The notes under the pieces are model-generated. The model was not told the DNA's origin. It searched no databases and saw only the letters and a program-made list of their open reading frames with translations. DNA of 64,000 bases, taken from contig NZ_SJPY01000001.1 of assembly GCF_007860185.1 (NCBI RefSeq), forward strand, positions 1,139,132 to 1,203,131, written 5' to 3'. The position numbers and the translations under genes were made by a program. This DNA comes from Novipirellula aureliae (GTDB taxonomy: Bacteria; Planctomycetota; Planctomycetia; Pirellulales; Pirellulaceae). How positions within the stretch are numbered: position 1 is the first letter of the stretch; each line of letters opens with the position of its first letter. This document shows positions 9,517-19,826 of this stretch, piece by piece.

Positions 9517-10989
9517 CTAGAATAATCGGTTCATTCCGTTGAGGGCGGCAACTCGGTACGCTTCCGCCATCGTGGGATAGTTGAACGTTGTCTCGGTGAA
9601 GTACTCTAATGTGTTTCGGCCGTTGGGCTGATTCATGACCGCTTGACCAATATGAATGATCTCCGATGCGTTGACACCAAAACAATGCACGCCAAGAATT
9701 TCCAGGGTATCGCGGTGGAACAGGATCTTGAGCATCCCTGTGGTCTCGCCCGTAATCTGGGCCCGGGCGAGTGAGCGGAATAGGCTGTGCCCAACCTCGT
9801 ATGGCACTTTCGCTGCCGTCAACTCACGCTCGGTCTTGCCAACGGAACTAATCTCGGGACTGGTGTAGATCCCTGTGGGAATATCGTCGACTCGCAAATT
9901 GCCATCGACTTGACCGAGCATGTGCATTGCTGCCGCACGGCCTTGCGTATACGCGGCGCTGGCGAGCGATGGGAAACCAATCACATCGCCAACGGCATAG
10001 ATATGAGGCACCGAGGTTTGGAATTGTTCGTCAACCTCGATTTGGCCGCGAGAATTCGCTTCGAGCGGAATGTTATCGAGCCCGAGCTTGTCGGTGTTGC
10101 CCGTCCGTCCATTGGCCCAAAGAAAGACATCGGTTTTCACTCGTTTGCCACTTTCGAGATGCAACACAACACCATCCTCACAGCCTTCCACTCGTCGCAT
10201 CGTTTCGTTGTGTCGAATGATCACGCCTTGATCGCGAAGGTGATACGAAAGGGCATCGGTGATCTCATCGTCGAGAAACTCCAGTAACTTCTCGCGAGTA
10301 TTGACCAAGTTGACCTTGATCCCCAAATTGCGAAACATCGAGGCGTATTCGGTACCAATCACCCCCGCGCCATAGACCGCCATGCTCTGTGGTCGTTCCT
10401 TGAGCATGAGTACCGAGTCACTGTCGAAAATGCGAGGATGATTGAAGTCGACCCCGTCAGGATGAAAAGGACGCGACCCCGTGGCGATGACAAAATGCTT
10501 TGCCCTGAGCGGTTCGCAACCGTCGACCGAGATCGTTTGCTTGTCCAAAAAGCGGGCTTCGCCACGTAATACCGGCACCCCATTGCGTTCGTAAAACGAT
10601 TGACGCATCGAGACTTGTTTGCCGATGATGGTTTGCGTACCCTGGCGCAATTGTTCGAGCGTAGGGCTGACGTTCACGCCCATTTGGCGGAATGTCGGAT
10701 TCTGCAGCGCCTTCATCGTCGATGTGATACAGTAGCGAAGAGCTTTGCTGGGAATGGTCCCCCAGTGAGTGCAACCGCCGCCGATTTGCGTATAACGTTC
10801 AGCGATGGCGACTCGCATTCCACCTTTGGCGGCTTGCATCGCGGCGCCTTCGCCTCCTGGGCCCGATCCCAGGACGATCAAGTCGAAATCGAACTTTTTG
10901 GGCCTCGATGCGTTTTGGAGCGTCTCGTTTTGGCTAGCCCCGTTTTCATTGTCTTCCAATTGTTTATCTTTCTTTTGCGAATCGTTCAT
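9517..10989 (-). CDS. sthA: Soluble pyridine nucleotide transhydrogenase
   Basis: FAD-dependent enzyme that moves reducing equivalents between NADPH and NAD+. It has the N-terminal FAD-binding motif [15 protein letters not shown] and the family signature [16 protein letters not shown], in which only one of the two redox Cys of related disulfide reductases remains, as usual for SthA. It also has the NAD(P)-binding [16 protein letters not shown] and the ANGRTGNT and [10 protein letters not shown] motifs. A polar extension of about 32 residues precedes the domain. It is divergent from the nitrilase gene with 62 bases between starts. Its 3' end coincides with a palindromic repeat array that could act in termination or RNA stability (inference). 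Confidence 0.94.
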   Translation of the reverse strand: MNDSQKKDKQLEDNENGASQNETLQNASRPKKFDFDLIVLGSGPGGEGAAMQAAKGGMRVAIAERYTQIGGGCTHWGTIPSKALRYCITSTMKALQNPTFRQMGVNVSPTLEQLRQGTQTIIGKQVSMRQSFYERNGVPVLRGEARFLDKQTISVDGCEPLRAKHFVIATGSRPFHPDGVDFNHPRIFDSDSVLMLKERPQSMAVYGAGVIGTEYASMFRNLGIKVNLVNTREKLLEFLDDEITDALSYHLRDQGVIIRHNETMRRVEGCEDGVVLHLESGKRVKTDVFLWANGRTGNTDKLGLDNIPLEANSRGQIEVDEQFQTSVPHIYAVGDVIGFPSLASAAYTQGRAAAMHMLGQVDGNLRVDDIPTGIYTSPEISSVGKTERELTAAKVPYEVGHSLFRSLARAQITGETTGMLKILFHRDTLEILGVHCFGVNASEIIHIGQAVMNQPNGRNTLEYFTETTFNYPTMAEAYRVAALNGMNRLF

Positions 10990-11051
10990 TTGCAGAGGAC
11001 TATCCCTTTAACCTGTCCGGTTTTACTTCCTATCATCAGGCTTGTTTTACG

Positions 11052-11870
11052 ATGTTGATCGCTTGTGTCCAGACGGATATCGCATTTGCCGATTTTGATG
11101 AAAACAAAAAACGAGTTTTTCGTGCGATCGAAGAGGCTGGGAAACAGAACGCCGATTTAGTGGTAATGCCTGAGTGTATGCTGTGCGGCTATGCCTATGA
11201 AAGCCGTCGATCGGCATTGGAGCAGGCAATCACGGACGAAAACGATGCATTCAAGCAGATCGCCGAGGCAGCCCAAAAAGCGAATCTGCACATCACACTC
11301 GGTTTTCTAGAGAAACAAGGCGACCAACTTTTCAATGCATCGGTATTGGTCGGGGCAAGCGGTGTGGTCGGCAAATACCGCAAGATCCATCTGCCACATC
11401 TCGGTGTCGACCGCTTCGTCGATCGCGGCGATATCCCCTATACCGTTTACCAAGCCGACGATGTGAGAATCGGCATGGCGATTTGCTACGACAGTTCTTT
11501 CCCAGAACCGATGCGGGTGCTCGGCTTGGCCGGCGCCGACGTGATTGCGCTGGGGACCAATTGGCCGGTGACGGCCATGCGGACCGCTGAAGTCGTTCCG
11601 CCTGCCCGTAGTATGGAGAACCATTTGTTCTTTGTTGCCGCCAATCGAATCGGTAGCGAGGGCGGATTCGATTTTTGTGGACTTAGCACTATCTGCGGCC
11701 CCGATGGTGTCGTGCTCGCTCGCAGCGATAACGATCGCCCAGTGATTTTGTATGCCGACATCGATCCCGAGGAAGCGAGAAACAAGACGATCGAGCGGAC
11801 GGCCGGAACACACGTGATCGACCGCTTCAAAGATCGACGACCCGAATTCTACGGTCCCATTGGCAAGTAG
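11052..11870 (+). CDS. Carbon-nitrogen hydrolase (nitrilase superfamily)
   Basis: 272-residue hydrolase with the complete Glu-Lys-Cys triad: Glu41 in LVVMPECMLCGY, Lys111 in KYRKIHLPHLG and Cys145 in GMAICYDSSFPE. The C-terminal part keeps HLFFVAANRIG and the GPDGVVLA motif. The family cleaves non-peptide C-N bonds (amides, nitriles, carbamoyl groups); the substrate cannot be told from the sequence. There is no signal peptide, so it is cytoplasmic. It starts at the ATG at 11052, divergent from sthA. Confidence 0.88.
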   Translation: MLIACVQTDIAFADFDENKKRVFRAIEEAGKQNADLVVMPECMLCGYAYESRRSALEQAITDENDAFKQIAEAAQKANLHITLGFLEKQGDQLFNASVLVGASGVVGKYRKIHLPHLGVDRFVDRGDIPYTVYQADDVRIGMAICYDSSFPEPMRVLGLAGADVIALGTNWPVTAMRTAEVVPPARSMENHLFFVAANRIGSEGGFDFCGLSTICGPDGVVLARSDNDRPVILYADIDPEEARNKTIERTAGTHVIDRFKDRRPEFYGPIGK

Positions 11871-12203
11871 GCCCAATGGAGAGAAGGCTGAGCCGGGGGG
11901 CTCAAAATCGGGTTTTCAGTGCAAATCCGTTATGCATTTTGATGCTGGCTTCCTCGCGATAGCGACGACAGAGTCTGATGGGCAGGCAAAACCCGGAGCG
12001 ATGAACACCAGTCGTCGCTTTGCGACTCACCGGCCCAACCGAATTTTGAAACCTGGGAACTGCGCCCCAGTCTTGTGCCCATCGTCCCTGTCGGGACGAA
12101 AGCTTGCTGTCTAGGTGAAAATGGATTGACGCAGATTTTGTTCCAGATCTCTTTTCTGCGCCAAAGGCGTATTTGACGAATGCAGGAACGGAAAGGAGAT
12201 AGC
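11871..12203. other. Gene-free stretch between nitrilase and typA
   Basis: About 330 bases with no credible coding region; short open frames here lack a start context and family resemblance. The only structure seen is the hairpin at 12204-12242 at its right end. It may contain decayed sequence, but nothing specific is recognisable. Confidence 0.5.
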
Positions 12204-12242
12204 CTCAAGCGGCTCAAAAGCGGCGTTTTTGAGCCGCTTGAG
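12204..12242 (-). terminator. Strong hairpin after typA
   Basis: A perfect 16-base stem (CTCAAGCGGCTCAAAA at 12204-12219 pairing with 12227-12242) with a 7-base loop. It begins 16 bases beyond the typA stop on the minus strand. An A/T-rich inner end makes it look bidirectional, but no U-run follows the stem. Confidence 0.65.
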
Positions 12243-12258
12243 AACCAGCTTATCAACG

Positions 12259-14124
12259 CTAGCGGTTGCGACCGAGGCGGCGGCGGGCCGATTCGGTTAA
12301 GACGATCTTTCTCAAGCGAATGCTTTCTGGCGTAACCTCGACGATTTCGTCTTCTTCGATATACTCGAGAGCCGCTTCGAGCGACAGATCTCGCGGGGGT
12401 TTCAGGATCACGTTGTCGTCGCTACCGGCAGCACGAATGTTGGTTAGCTTCTTCTCTCGGCAAGCATTGACGATCATATCGTTGTCTCGAGCGTTCTCGC
12501 CGACGATCATGCCCTCGTAAACTTCGACACCAGGGGGCACAAACATTTCGCTGCGGTCTTGCAGTAAGAACATTGCATGCGGCATCGTTTTGCCGGAGGT
12601 CATCGAAACCAAAACCCCGTTGGCTCGCTTGGGCAAGTCACCTTCCACTTCTCGATAGCTTTCGAAGCGATGGTGAATGATCGCGGTTCCTCGCGTGGCA
12701 TTGAGCAGTCGCGTCCTCAACCCGATTAAACCTCGAGAGGGGATCAGGAATCGCAACAAACTGTACTCGCCACGTTGGGCGATTTCTTCAATTTGCCCTC
12801 GGCGGTTACCGACCAATTCCATCACGGGACCCATCGACTCGGTTGGTACTTCGACTCGCAGGGTCTCAAACGGCTCGTGTTGCTTGCCATCGATTTCGCG
12901 AAAGATCACGCGAGGTTTCCCGACACTCAGCTCGAAACCTTCACGGCGCATCGTTTCAATGAGGATGGCTAAGTGCAGTACGCCTCGCCCTTTGACCGCG
13001 TACGCCTCGGTGCCTTCGACCATCTCGACCCGTAGAGCGACGTTTCGTTCGAGCTCCTTTTCGAGTCGCCCTTTGAGTTGACGCGTCGTCACGTATTTGC
13101 CTTCGCGGCCAACCATCGGTGATGTGTTGACGCTAAAAACCATTTCCAGGGTCGGCTCGTCGACCGTTAGACGCGGCAACGCTTCGCCGACATCGACGGC
13201 GGTGATCGTGTCACCGATCTCTACCTTTGCCAATCCTTCGATGGCAACAATGTCACCGGCACCTGCTGATTCGGCAGCGGTCCGTCCCAGTTTATCAAAC
13301 ACGTAAAGGTTCGCAATCTTTTGTTTCGTGACGCCCGATTTTTGATGCAAATCGATTGTTTGCCCCGCCTTGATGCTGCCGCCCGAAATCCGGCCGATCG
13401 CGATTCGCCCGACATACTCACTCCAATCAAGCGTCGTAACCATCATTTGTAGCGGTGAATCCGTATCCACTTCTGGCCCTGGAAGGGCATCGACCAGCAA
13501 ATCCAATAGAGGGCGCATGTCGGTCGTCGGCTTGGCTGGATCGAGCGTCGCGTAGCCTTCCTTGCTGCTAGCGAAAACGAAAGCGGCCTGGTCGAGTTGC
13601 TCTTCGCCGCCGAGTTCAGCGAGCAGCTCCAACGCCTCGTCGAGCGCCTCGTGAGGCCGCCCGTCGGGACGATCGACTTTATTGACAACCACGATCGGAC
13701 GACAGCCTGCTTGCAGTGCTTTTTCAAGGACGAAGCGAGTCTGAGGCATTGGCCCCTCGGCAGCATCGACAAGCACGAGTGCTCCGTCAGCCATTTTGAC
13801 GACCCGCTCGACCTCGCCACCAAAATCAGCGTGACCGGGCGTGTCGATTAAATTGATTTTCACACCGCGATACTCAATTGCGATGTTCTTGGACAAAATC
13901 GTGATCCCTCGTTCACGCTCGAGATCGTTCGAATCGAGAATCTGCTCTCCTCGCAATTCCGTATCGCGAAATTGTCCACTTTGTCGAAGCAGGCAATCGA
14001 CGGTGGTGGTTTTGCCATGATCGACGTGGGCGATGATGACCACGTTGCGAATATCGTTTCGTCGCACAGGTTCTTGCAGTGAGTGATTGGTTTCGTCGGC
14101 GGCCGCGAGAATAGATGATGTCAT
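12259..14124 (-). CDS. typA: GTP-binding elongation-factor-like protein TypA/BipA
   Basis: Ribosome-associated translational GTPase. It has G1 AHVDHGKTT, G3 DTPGHADFG and G4 NKVDRPDGR, followed by EF-Tu-like domain 2, the EF-G-like domain III/V segments (RGVLHLAILIETMRREG and SRGLIGLRTR) and a TypA-specific C-terminal domain. The length of 621 residues is normal plus about 20 polar residues at the N-terminus. The ATG at 14124 is used; an internal start would remove only the extension. It is divergent from the NQR operon with 429 bases between starts. Confidence 0.95.
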   Translation of the reverse strand: MTSSILAAADETNHSLQEPVRRNDIRNVVIIAHVDHGKTTTVDCLLRQSGQFRDTELRGEQILDSNDLERERGITILSKNIAIEYRGVKINLIDTPGHADFGGEVERVVKMADGALVLVDAAEGPMPQTRFVLEKALQAGCRPIVVVNKVDRPDGRPHEALDEALELLAELGGEEQLDQAAFVFASSKEGYATLDPAKPTTDMRPLLDLLVDALPGPEVDTDSPLQMMVTTLDWSEYVGRIAIGRISGGSIKAGQTIDLHQKSGVTKQKIANLYVFDKLGRTAAESAGAGDIVAIEGLAKVEIGDTITAVDVGEALPRLTVDEPTLEMVFSVNTSPMVGREGKYVTTRQLKGRLEKELERNVALRVEMVEGTEAYAVKGRGVLHLAILIETMRREGFELSVGKPRVIFREIDGKQHEPFETLRVEVPTESMGPVMELVGNRRGQIEEIAQRGEYSLLRFLIPSRGLIGLRTRLLNATRGTAIIHHRFESYREVEGDLPKRANGVLVSMTSGKTMPHAMFLLQDRSEMFVPPGVEVYEGMIVGENARDNDMIVNACREKKLTNIRAAGSDDNVILKPPRDLSLEAALEYIEEDEIVEVTPESIRLRKIVLTESARRRLGRNR

Positions 14125-14553
14125 CGAGAAGGTGGGTGGTTTGTATTTGGTATGAAAGAATGGTTACCCACCTATCAAACCCGCTAGGCACGATTTAGTC
14201 GAGATGAAAAGTTCGCGTTTTAATGTCACGCCCCCTTGCAACCGGCTACGGGGGCGACGATCATCTTTACCCTAATTCAAAAATAGAATTTTTTGAAGCT
14301 CCCTACTTCGCCGTTGCCAGCGTTGCTATGGTATGCCATAGTTTGGCGAAGCAGAAAACGGCCCTATTTGAATCTCCATCTTGTAACCACCCCCGCTTCA
14401 AGTCGTTTTTAGTGGGGTCTTTAGACCATCTCAGTTTGTGAATTTTTTCACAATCTCGAGTGTGCGGTCGGTTGCGGAGGAGCGTTTTTGTTTCCGACGG
14501 ATGATGCTTTCGACAAAGGCATTCGAACTTTTTCAAATCGATCTTCAATACCT
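14125..14553. other. Divergent intergenic region typA / nqrA
   Basis: 429 bases with no gene. It must hold the promoters for typA and for the NQR operon, but no unambiguous -35/-10 pair or operator was identified. It contains short A/T-rich runs around 14276-14297 and an imperfect palindrome CTATGG/CCATAG near 14326-14341. Confidence 0.5.
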
Positions 14554-15900
14554 ATGACAACGATTAAACAAGGGCTGGATCTGCCGATTGCAGGTGCTCC
14601 CGAGCAGCATATTGACGGGGCCAAGCACGTCAGCCGAGTTGCACTTTTGGGCGACGATTACATCGGCATGAAACCCACCATGCTGGTCGCCGAAGGGGAC
14701 ACGGTCCGGCAAGGCCAAGCAGTCTTTGAAGACAAGAAGAACCCTGGTGTTTTGTTCACGGCTCCTGCGTCGGGTAAGGTTGCCGCGGTCAATCGTGGAG
14801 CCAAGCGACGTTTTGAGTCGTTGGTGATCGATGTTGAGGGCGATGAGCGGACCGAATTCAACGATGCGAAGGGTGTCGACCCGCTGAGCCTTGATCGCGA
14901 AGCGGTCGAGAAGCATTTGTTGGCGAGCGGCCTTTGGACTGCGATTCGTACTCGGCCATTTGGCAGGGTTCCAGCCCCCGGTAGTTTGCCCCACTCGATT
15001 TTCGTTCAAGCGATTGACACCTCGCCACTTTCAGCTGACCCTGCCGTTGCGATCGCAAATCGCAAAGACCCGTTCACGCTTGGTTTGGCAGCGTTGACGA
15101 AGCTAACCGAAGGAAAGGTTTTTTTGTGTAAGGCCGAAGGTGCAGAGATTCCTGGTTCGGGCATCGATCGCGTCCAGGTCGAATCCTTTGCTGGCCCGCA
15201 TCCTGCTGGTTTGGTTGGCACACACATTCATTTTCTTGACCCCGTCGGACCGAACAAGACGGTTTGGTATATCAATTACCAGGACGTTTGTGCAATCGGC
15301 AGCCTGTTTCAAACTGGTTTGCTCGACACCAGGCGTGTCATTTCGATCGCGGGACCGATGGTCAAGCAGCCAAGGCTTTTGGAGACTCAGTTGGGCGTCG
15401 AAATTGCCCCGCTAATCGAAGGCGAATTGAGTTCGGACGATCCTTCGCGAGTGATTTCCGGTTCGGTGCTATACGGACGCAAGTGCGAAGGGAACGTTGG
15501 CTTCTTGGGGCGATACCACAATCAAATCTCGGTGATTGCCGAAGGGTATGAGCGAGAGTTTTTAGGTTGGCAAATGCCAGGATTTGACAAGTTTTCGACG
15601 ACTCGCGTCTACGCGTCAGCCGCCACGCCACATAAAAAATTCAAGCTTACGTCATCCACTCACGGCAGCGTGCGTGCGATGGTGCCGCTGGGGACTTACG
15701 AAAAAGTAATGCCCCTCGACATTTTGGCGACTCAATTGTTGCGTTCACTTATCTACCGCGACACCGATGAAGCTCAGCAATTGGGCGTCTTGGAACTAGA
15801 GGAGGAAGATTTATCGCTCTGCACGTTCGTGTGTCCCGGGAAGTACGACTACGGCTCACTCATCCGTGAAAGTTTGGCAACGATTGAGCGAGAAGGATAG
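14554..15900 (+). CDS. nqrA: Na+-translocating NADH:quinone reductase subunit A
   Basis: Subunit A of the Na+-pumping NADH:ubiquinone oxidoreductase, a cytoplasm-facing subunit without flavin. The ATG at 14554 gives [16 protein letters not shown], which matches the canonical NqrA N-terminus ([12 protein letters not shown]); the frame continues 22 codons upstream to a TTG that is unlikely to be used. At 448 residues it is the family length. Features seen include the biotinyl/lipoyl-like segment early in the protein and the C-terminal [21 protein letters not shown], typical of NqrA/RnfC-like ends. First gene of nqrABCDEF-apbE. The gap to nqrB is unusually large (447 bases) and filled by repeats. 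Confidence 0.95.
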   Translation: MTTIKQGLDLPIAGAPEQHIDGAKHVSRVALLGDDYIGMKPTMLVAEGDTVRQGQAVFEDKKNPGVLFTAPASGKVAAVNRGAKRRFESLVIDVEGDERTEFNDAKGVDPLSLDREAVEKHLLASGLWTAIRTRPFGRVPAPGSLPHSIFVQAIDTSPLSADPAVAIANRKDPFTLGLAALTKLTEGKVFLCKAEGAEIPGSGIDRVQVESFAGPHPAGLVGTHIHFLDPVGPNKTVWYINYQDVCAIGSLFQTGLLDTRRVISIAGPMVKQPRLLETQLGVEIAPLIEGELSSDDPSRVISGSVLYGRKCEGNVGFLGRYHNQISVIAEGYEREFLGWQMPGFDKFSTTRVYASAATPHKKFKLTSSTHGSVRAMVPLGTYEKVMPLDILATQLLRSLIYRDTDEAQQLGVLELEEEDLSLCTFVCPGKYDYGSLIRESLATIEREG

Positions 15901-15905
15901 TATCG

Positions 15906-16257
15906 GCATCTCCTCCAAGACGCTCAGGAAAAAACAGTAGCAGCGTCTCTCCGAGACGCTGAAGACACAGAAACAGTACCAGCATCTCTCCGAGACGCTA
16001 AAGACACAGAAACAGCAGCAGCATCTCACCGAGACGCTAAACACAGAAACGGTAGCAGCATCTCTCCGAGACGCTGGAGGCATAGAAGCAGTAGCAGCGT
16101 CTCTCCGAGACGCTGAAGACATAGAAACAGCAGCAGCATCTCTCCGAGACGCTGAAGACACAGAAACAGTAGCAGCGTCTCTCCGAGACGCTGAAGACAT
16201 AGAAACAGCAGCAGCGTCTCTCCGAGACGCTGGAAACCCCGCGTCTCGGAGAGACGC
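15906..16257. repeat. 39-bp palindromic tandem array in the nqrA-nqrB gap
   Basis: Eight cores of the type GCGTCTCTCCGAGACGCT start at 15943, 15982, 16021, 16058, 16097, 16136, 16175 and 16214. Spacing is 39 bases except one of 37. Each core has 7-base inverted arms around a 3-base loop, and the spacer (GAAGACACAGAAACAG type) is conserved too. A degenerate unit precedes the array at about 15906 and an inverted core GCGTCTCGGAGAGACGC closes it at 16241-16257. The array fills most of the gap inside an operon that is normally compact. Each core could fold in RNA. Confidence 0.92.
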
Positions 16258-16347
16258 GTCTACGAGACACTAAGCAAGACGCGGCTACGATACGCGGTTG
16301 ACTATCACAATGTTTACTACGAACAATCCCATTGGTGGGAAAAACTT

Positions 16348-17625
16348 ATGAAAGCACTTCGCTACGCTCTCGACAAAGTCCATCCTTGGTTCGCCAAAGG
16401 GGCTCCGTTAGAAAAGGCGTATCCTGTCTTTGAAGCACTCGACACGTTCTTGTACACGCCAGGCGACGTTACGACTGGGTCCACACACGTTCGCGACGCG
16501 ATTGACCTGAAGCGAATGATGACGACCGTCGTTGTGGCTCTGATTCCGGTCACGCTCTTTGGTATGTGGAACGTTGGTTATCTGGCCAACAGTGCCTATC
16601 AGGAAATGACAGCGGTCGGGATGGACGCTTCGGGTTCTTGGCAGTACTGGGTACACGAAACTCTCGGTTTTGGGCACGATCCAGGCAACTTTCTCGATAA
16701 TTTCCTACTGGGGGCGATCCATTTTATACCCGTCTATGCCGTTTGCATGTTTGTCGGCGGGCATATCGAAATGGTATTTAGCGTGCTTCGCGGTCACGAG
16801 ATCAACGAAGGGTTTCTCGTGACTGGATTACTGTTTCCGCTGATCCTTCCACCGACGATTCCGCTTTGGCAAGTCGCCTTGGGAATCGCCTTTGGCGTTA
16901 TTGTAGCCAAGGAGGTATTTGGCGGCACGGGCCGAAACTTCTTGAATGTTGCCCTCACTGCTAGAGCGTTTTTGTATTTCGCTTATGCCGCTGAAATCAG
17001 TGGTGAGAAGGTTTGGACCGCCGTCGATGGATTCAGTGGTGCGACAGCTCTGGGGCAAATGGCAAGTGCGGCGCCGAGCGATACAATCGCCAATCCCGCC
17101 GTGGCTTCGCTCGGATCAATCTCCTACGTTTGGGGTGAGACAGGTGCGATCACTTGGATGGATGCATTTTTGGGGACGGTTCAAGGCTGCTTTGGTGAAA
17201 CGAGCACTTTGCTTTGCATCGTCGGTGCCGCCATTTTGATTGCAGCAGGAGTCGGGTCATGGAAGGTGATGTCAGGTGTTGTGCTAGGTGCGATCGGAAC
17301 GTCGCTTTTGTTCAATGCAATCGGTTCGGAAACCAATCCCATGTTAGGCGTCCCATTCTATTGGCACTTGGTTGTCGGTGGCTTGGCGTTCGGTTTGGTC
17401 TTTATGGCAACCGATCCGGTAAGTGCTTCGATGACAGAGAAGGGCAAATGGATCTACGGTGTTTTGATCGGGTTCATGACGATTCTAATTCGAGTCATCA
17501 ATCCAGCGTTCCCCGAAGGGATTATGTTGGCGATCTTGTTTGGTAATGTGTTCGCCCCCTTGATTGATTATTCAGTTGTTTACTTCAACGTTCGTCGGAG
17601 GAACCTACGCTATGCTACAACGTAA
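16348..17625 (+). CDS. nqrB: Na+-translocating NADH:quinone reductase subunit B
   Basis: Polytopic membrane subunit carrying covalently bound FMN and riboflavin, part of the Na+ path. The flavinylation motif SGAT is in [12 protein letters not shown], with the acceptor Thr at residue 233. About ten hydrophobic segments are visible, and [21 protein letters not shown] and [16 protein letters not shown] are family-typical. At 425 residues it is close to the usual 410-415. The ATG at 16348 has GGTGGGA about 10 bases upstream. The last 14 bases overlap nqrC. Confidence 0.95.
   Translation: MKALRYALDKVHPWFAKGAPLEKAYPVFEALDTFLYTPGDVTTGSTHVRDAIDLKRMMTTVVVALIPVTLFGMWNVGYLANSAYQEMTAVGMDASGSWQYWVHETLGFGHDPGNFLDNFLLGAIHFIPVYAVCMFVGGHIEMVFSVLRGHEINEGFLVTGLLFPLILPPTIPLWQVALGIAFGVIVAKEVFGGTGRNFLNVALTARAFLYFAYAAEISGEKVWTAVDGFSGATALGQMASAAPSDTIANPAVASLGSISYVWGETGAITWMDAFLGTVQGCFGETSTLLCIVGAAILIAAGVGSWKVMSGVVLGAIGTSLLFNAIGSETNPMLGVPFYWHLVVGGLAFGLVFMATDPVSASMTEKGKWIYGVLIGFMTILIRVINPAFPEGIMLAILFGNVFAPLIDYSVVYFNVRRRNLRYATT
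17597..17603 (+). promoter_or_regulatory. Ribosome-binding site deciding the nqrC start
   Basis: GGAGGAA lies 8 bases before the ATG at 17612, inside the 3' end of nqrB. It supports that start over the in-frame ATG at 17564. Confidence 0.75.
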
Positions 17626-18487
17626 TTCGACTCTTTACACAATTGTCGTTGCCACCATTCTATGCGTGGTTTGTTCGTTCATGGTCAGTGCCGCTGCCGT
17701 TGTGCTGCGACCCTACCAGGAAGCCAACAAGCGGCTCGATCGTCAGCGAAACATTCTCGATGCGGCCGGGTTGGCGATCGGTGAGTTTGGCTTGCCTGCG
17801 AGTGAATTGACCCGAAAGCAAGTTGACGAACTGTATGATCGCGTCAGCGAAAAGCTGGTTGACTTGGAAACGGGTGAATACAACACCGACTTGGATCCGA
17901 AGACCTACGACCCGCGTGAAGCGATCGACAATAAAGATCAAAGCATCGCGATCGAAGACGTCAAATACAACCCTGGCGAGCGACGTCGTGAAAAGGTCGC
18001 TCGCGTTTACTTCGTGAAGAAACCTGGCAGTGAAAAGATCGATCAGGTTGTTTTGCCAATCTATGGCAAAGGTTTGTGGTCGACCCTTTATGGATTCATG
18101 GCACTCAAGAGCGACCTAACAACGATTAGTGGATTGACATTCTACGAGCATGGTGAAACGCCTGGTCTTGGTGGCGAGGTGGATAACCAAAACTGGAAAC
18201 AGCAATGGAATGGTCAAAAGTTGTACAACGAAAAAGGGGAGCCTGCGGCATTTGTCTACAAGGGTGCGGCTCCTCCCGACAACCCCTACGCCGTCGATGG
18301 GCTTTCGGGGGCAACGATTACATCTAACGGCGTCACGAATTTGATGCGTTATTGGGCGAGTGACGATGGGTATGGTCATTTCCTTGACAAGTTGGCTGGT
18401 GAACTTTCGAGTGAGTCCGATTCGGATCAAGTGGATTCCTCGACTTCCGCTCAAGTGGACAACGACATTCCAAACGGAGACGCATAA
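17612..18487 (+). CDS. nqrC: Na+-translocating NADH:quinone reductase subunit C
   Basis: Membrane-anchored subunit with covalent FMN on the outer side. One N-terminal transmembrane helix ([22 protein letters not shown]) is followed by a periplasmic domain. The ApbE-target motif SGAT is in [13 protein letters not shown], with the acceptor Thr at residue 235. At 291 residues it is longer than typical NqrC (about 257), mainly through an acidic Ser/Asp-rich C-terminal tail. It overlaps nqrB by 14 bases and ends 2 bases before nqrD, indicating tight coupling. Confidence 0.94.
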   Translation: MLQRNSTLYTIVVATILCVVCSFMVSAAAVVLRPYQEANKRLDRQRNILDAAGLAIGEFGLPASELTRKQVDELYDRVSEKLVDLETGEYNTDLDPKTYDPREAIDNKDQSIAIEDVKYNPGERRREKVARVYFVKKPGSEKIDQVVLPIYGKGLWSTLYGFMALKSDLTTISGLTFYEHGETPGLGGEVDNQNWKQQWNGQKLYNEKGEPAAFVYKGAAPPDNPYAVDGLSGATITSNGVTNLMRYWASDDGYGHFLDKLAGELSSESDSDQVDSSTSAQVDNDIPNGDA

Positions 18488-18489
18488 CG

Positions 18490-19101
18490 ATGGCAACAAT
18501 CAAAGCGAAAGAGGCCCTGTTTGGGCCGGTGATCGACAACAATCCGATCGCTCTTCAAATTCTGGGAATCTGTAGTGCACTTGCGGTCACGACGAAGATG
18601 GAAACATCGGTCGTCATGGCGATTGCCGTGATTGCGGTAACCGCGTTTAGCAATTTAGCTGTCAGCGCGATTCGGCATTACATTCCCAGCAGCATCCGAA
18701 TCATCGTCCAAATGACCGTGATTGCATCGTTGGTGATCGTCGTTGATCAAATACTCAAAGCATTCTTGTTTGACATTAGCAAACAGCTTTCCGTTTTTGT
18801 CGGGTTGATCATTACGAACTGCATCGTGATGGGACGAGCCGAAGGGTTTGCGATGAAGAACGGCCCCGGGATCAGTTTCCTCGATGGGATTGGCAATGGT
18901 TTGGGGTATGGTTTTGTTCTTTTGTTCGTCGCTTTCTTTCGAGAACTCTTCGGTGCCGGATCGCTATTTGGTGTTCGGATCATGCCCGAGTTTTACGAAC
19001 CCAACAATTTGATGTTACTGCCGCCTAGCGCGTTTTTCTTGATCGGCTTTTTGATTTGGGCGATTCGCACCATCAAGCCAGAACAAATTGAAGAGGCTTA
19101 A
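18490..19101 (+). CDS. nqrD: Na+-translocating NADH:quinone reductase subunit D
   Basis: Six-helix membrane subunit, homologous to NqrE, RnfA and RnfE. Together with NqrE it holds an iron centre ligated by four Cys at the middle of the membrane. The two expected Cys are present: Cys28 in LGICSALAV and Cys111 in [15 protein letters not shown]. Its 203 residues agree with the family. The start ATG at 18490 lies 2 bases after the nqrC stop. Confidence 0.95.
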   Translation: MATIKAKEALFGPVIDNNPIALQILGICSALAVTTKMETSVVMAIAVIAVTAFSNLAVSAIRHYIPSSIRIIVQMTVIASLVIVVDQILKAFLFDISKQLSVFVGLIITNCIVMGRAEGFAMKNGPGISFLDGIGNGLGYGFVLLFVAFFRELFGAGSLFGVRIMPEFYEPNNLMLLPPSAFFLIGFLIWAIRTIKPEQIEEA

Positions 19102-19105
19102 TTCG

Positions 19106-19747
19106 ATGGAACATTACTTTAGCATTTTGATGAAGGCGATCTTTGTCGAGAATCTTGCGTTGGCCTTCTTTCTCGGCATGTGTACCTTCTTGGCGGTAAG
19201 CAAGAATGTTAAAACCGCGCTTGGACTTGGAGTCGCGGTCGTTGCGATCTTAACGATTACGGTTCCGGCAAACCAATTGATCTACTCGCTACTGCTCAAA
19301 AAGGGAGCGCTCGGCTGGGTCAATGAAACGTTTGGCGTTGCCACTGCGACCATGGACTTTTCCACCGTCGACTTGACGTTTTTAGGGTTTATTAGCTACA
19401 TCGGCGTGATCGCGGCAATGGTTCAAATCCTAGAAATGACGCTCGATAAATTTTTTCCACCACTCTACAACGCACTCGGGATCTTCCTGCCATTGATCAC
19501 CGTCAATTGTGCAATCCTCGGTGCTTCGTTGTTCATGGAACAGCGAAAGTACGACTTTGTTGATAGTTGTGTCTATGGATTCGGTTGTGGAATCGGTTGG
19601 GCGATCGCGATCGCCGCATTGGCAGGGATTCGCGAGAAGATGAAGTACAGTGATGTGCCACCACCCCTGCGTGGACTAGGGATCACGTTTATTACCGTCG
19701 GCTTGATGGCGTTGGCCTTCATGTCGTTTGGCGGGATTCAATTGTAG
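19106..19747 (+). CDS. nqrE: Na+-translocating NADH:quinone reductase subunit E
   Basis: Partner of NqrD in the membrane iron site. It contributes Cys26 ([12 protein letters not shown]) and Cys135 ([13 protein letters not shown]). Its 213 residues slightly exceed the usual 198. The ATG at 19106 gives [22 protein letters not shown], the canonical NqrE start, and AAGAGG at 19091-19096 in the nqrD 3' end is well placed; the in-frame TTG at 19088 is rejected. It lies 4 bases after nqrD. Confidence 0.95.
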   Translation: MEHYFSILMKAIFVENLALAFFLGMCTFLAVSKNVKTALGLGVAVVAILTITVPANQLIYSLLLKKGALGWVNETFGVATATMDFSTVDLTFLGFISYIGVIAAMVQILEMTLDKFFPPLYNALGIFLPLITVNCAILGASLFMEQRKYDFVDSCVYGFGCGIGWAIAIAALAGIREKMKYSDVPPPLRGLGITFITVGLMALAFMSFGGIQL

Positions 19748-19826
19748 AGAAGCGATGCAGCGATGTGGTGCAAACCCTGCTGAGAATTAACCATTACCTT
19801 TTTGTTTTCGGACGAATTTAACAAAG

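Noticed and set aside
9284-9685. Minus-strand open frame with repeated SLRDAKSLPQTA peptide over the 42-bp array
   Set aside because: Overlaps the 3' part of sthA in another frame; openness follows from the 42-base period. No start context or family resemblance.
11930-12256. 108-codon minus-strand frame between typA and the nitrilase gene
   Set aside because: It contains the typA hairpin, has no ribosome-binding site and no similarity.
14125-14553. Looked for a tRNA or riboswitch in the typA-nqrA gap
   Set aside because: No cloverleaf, no conserved riboswitch core and no clear terminator-antiterminator pair could be found.
15856-16200. Minus-strand open frame of 114 codons across the 39-bp array with a repeated SASRRDAA peptide
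   Set aside because: The frame is open only because the unit length is a multiple of three; it overlaps the nqrA 3' end in antisense and has Cys-rich low-complexity translation without a ribosome-binding site.
15906-16257. Possible CRISPR array
   Set aside because: The intervening segments are as conserved as the cores, the cores are short (17-18 bases) and no cas genes are in the window.
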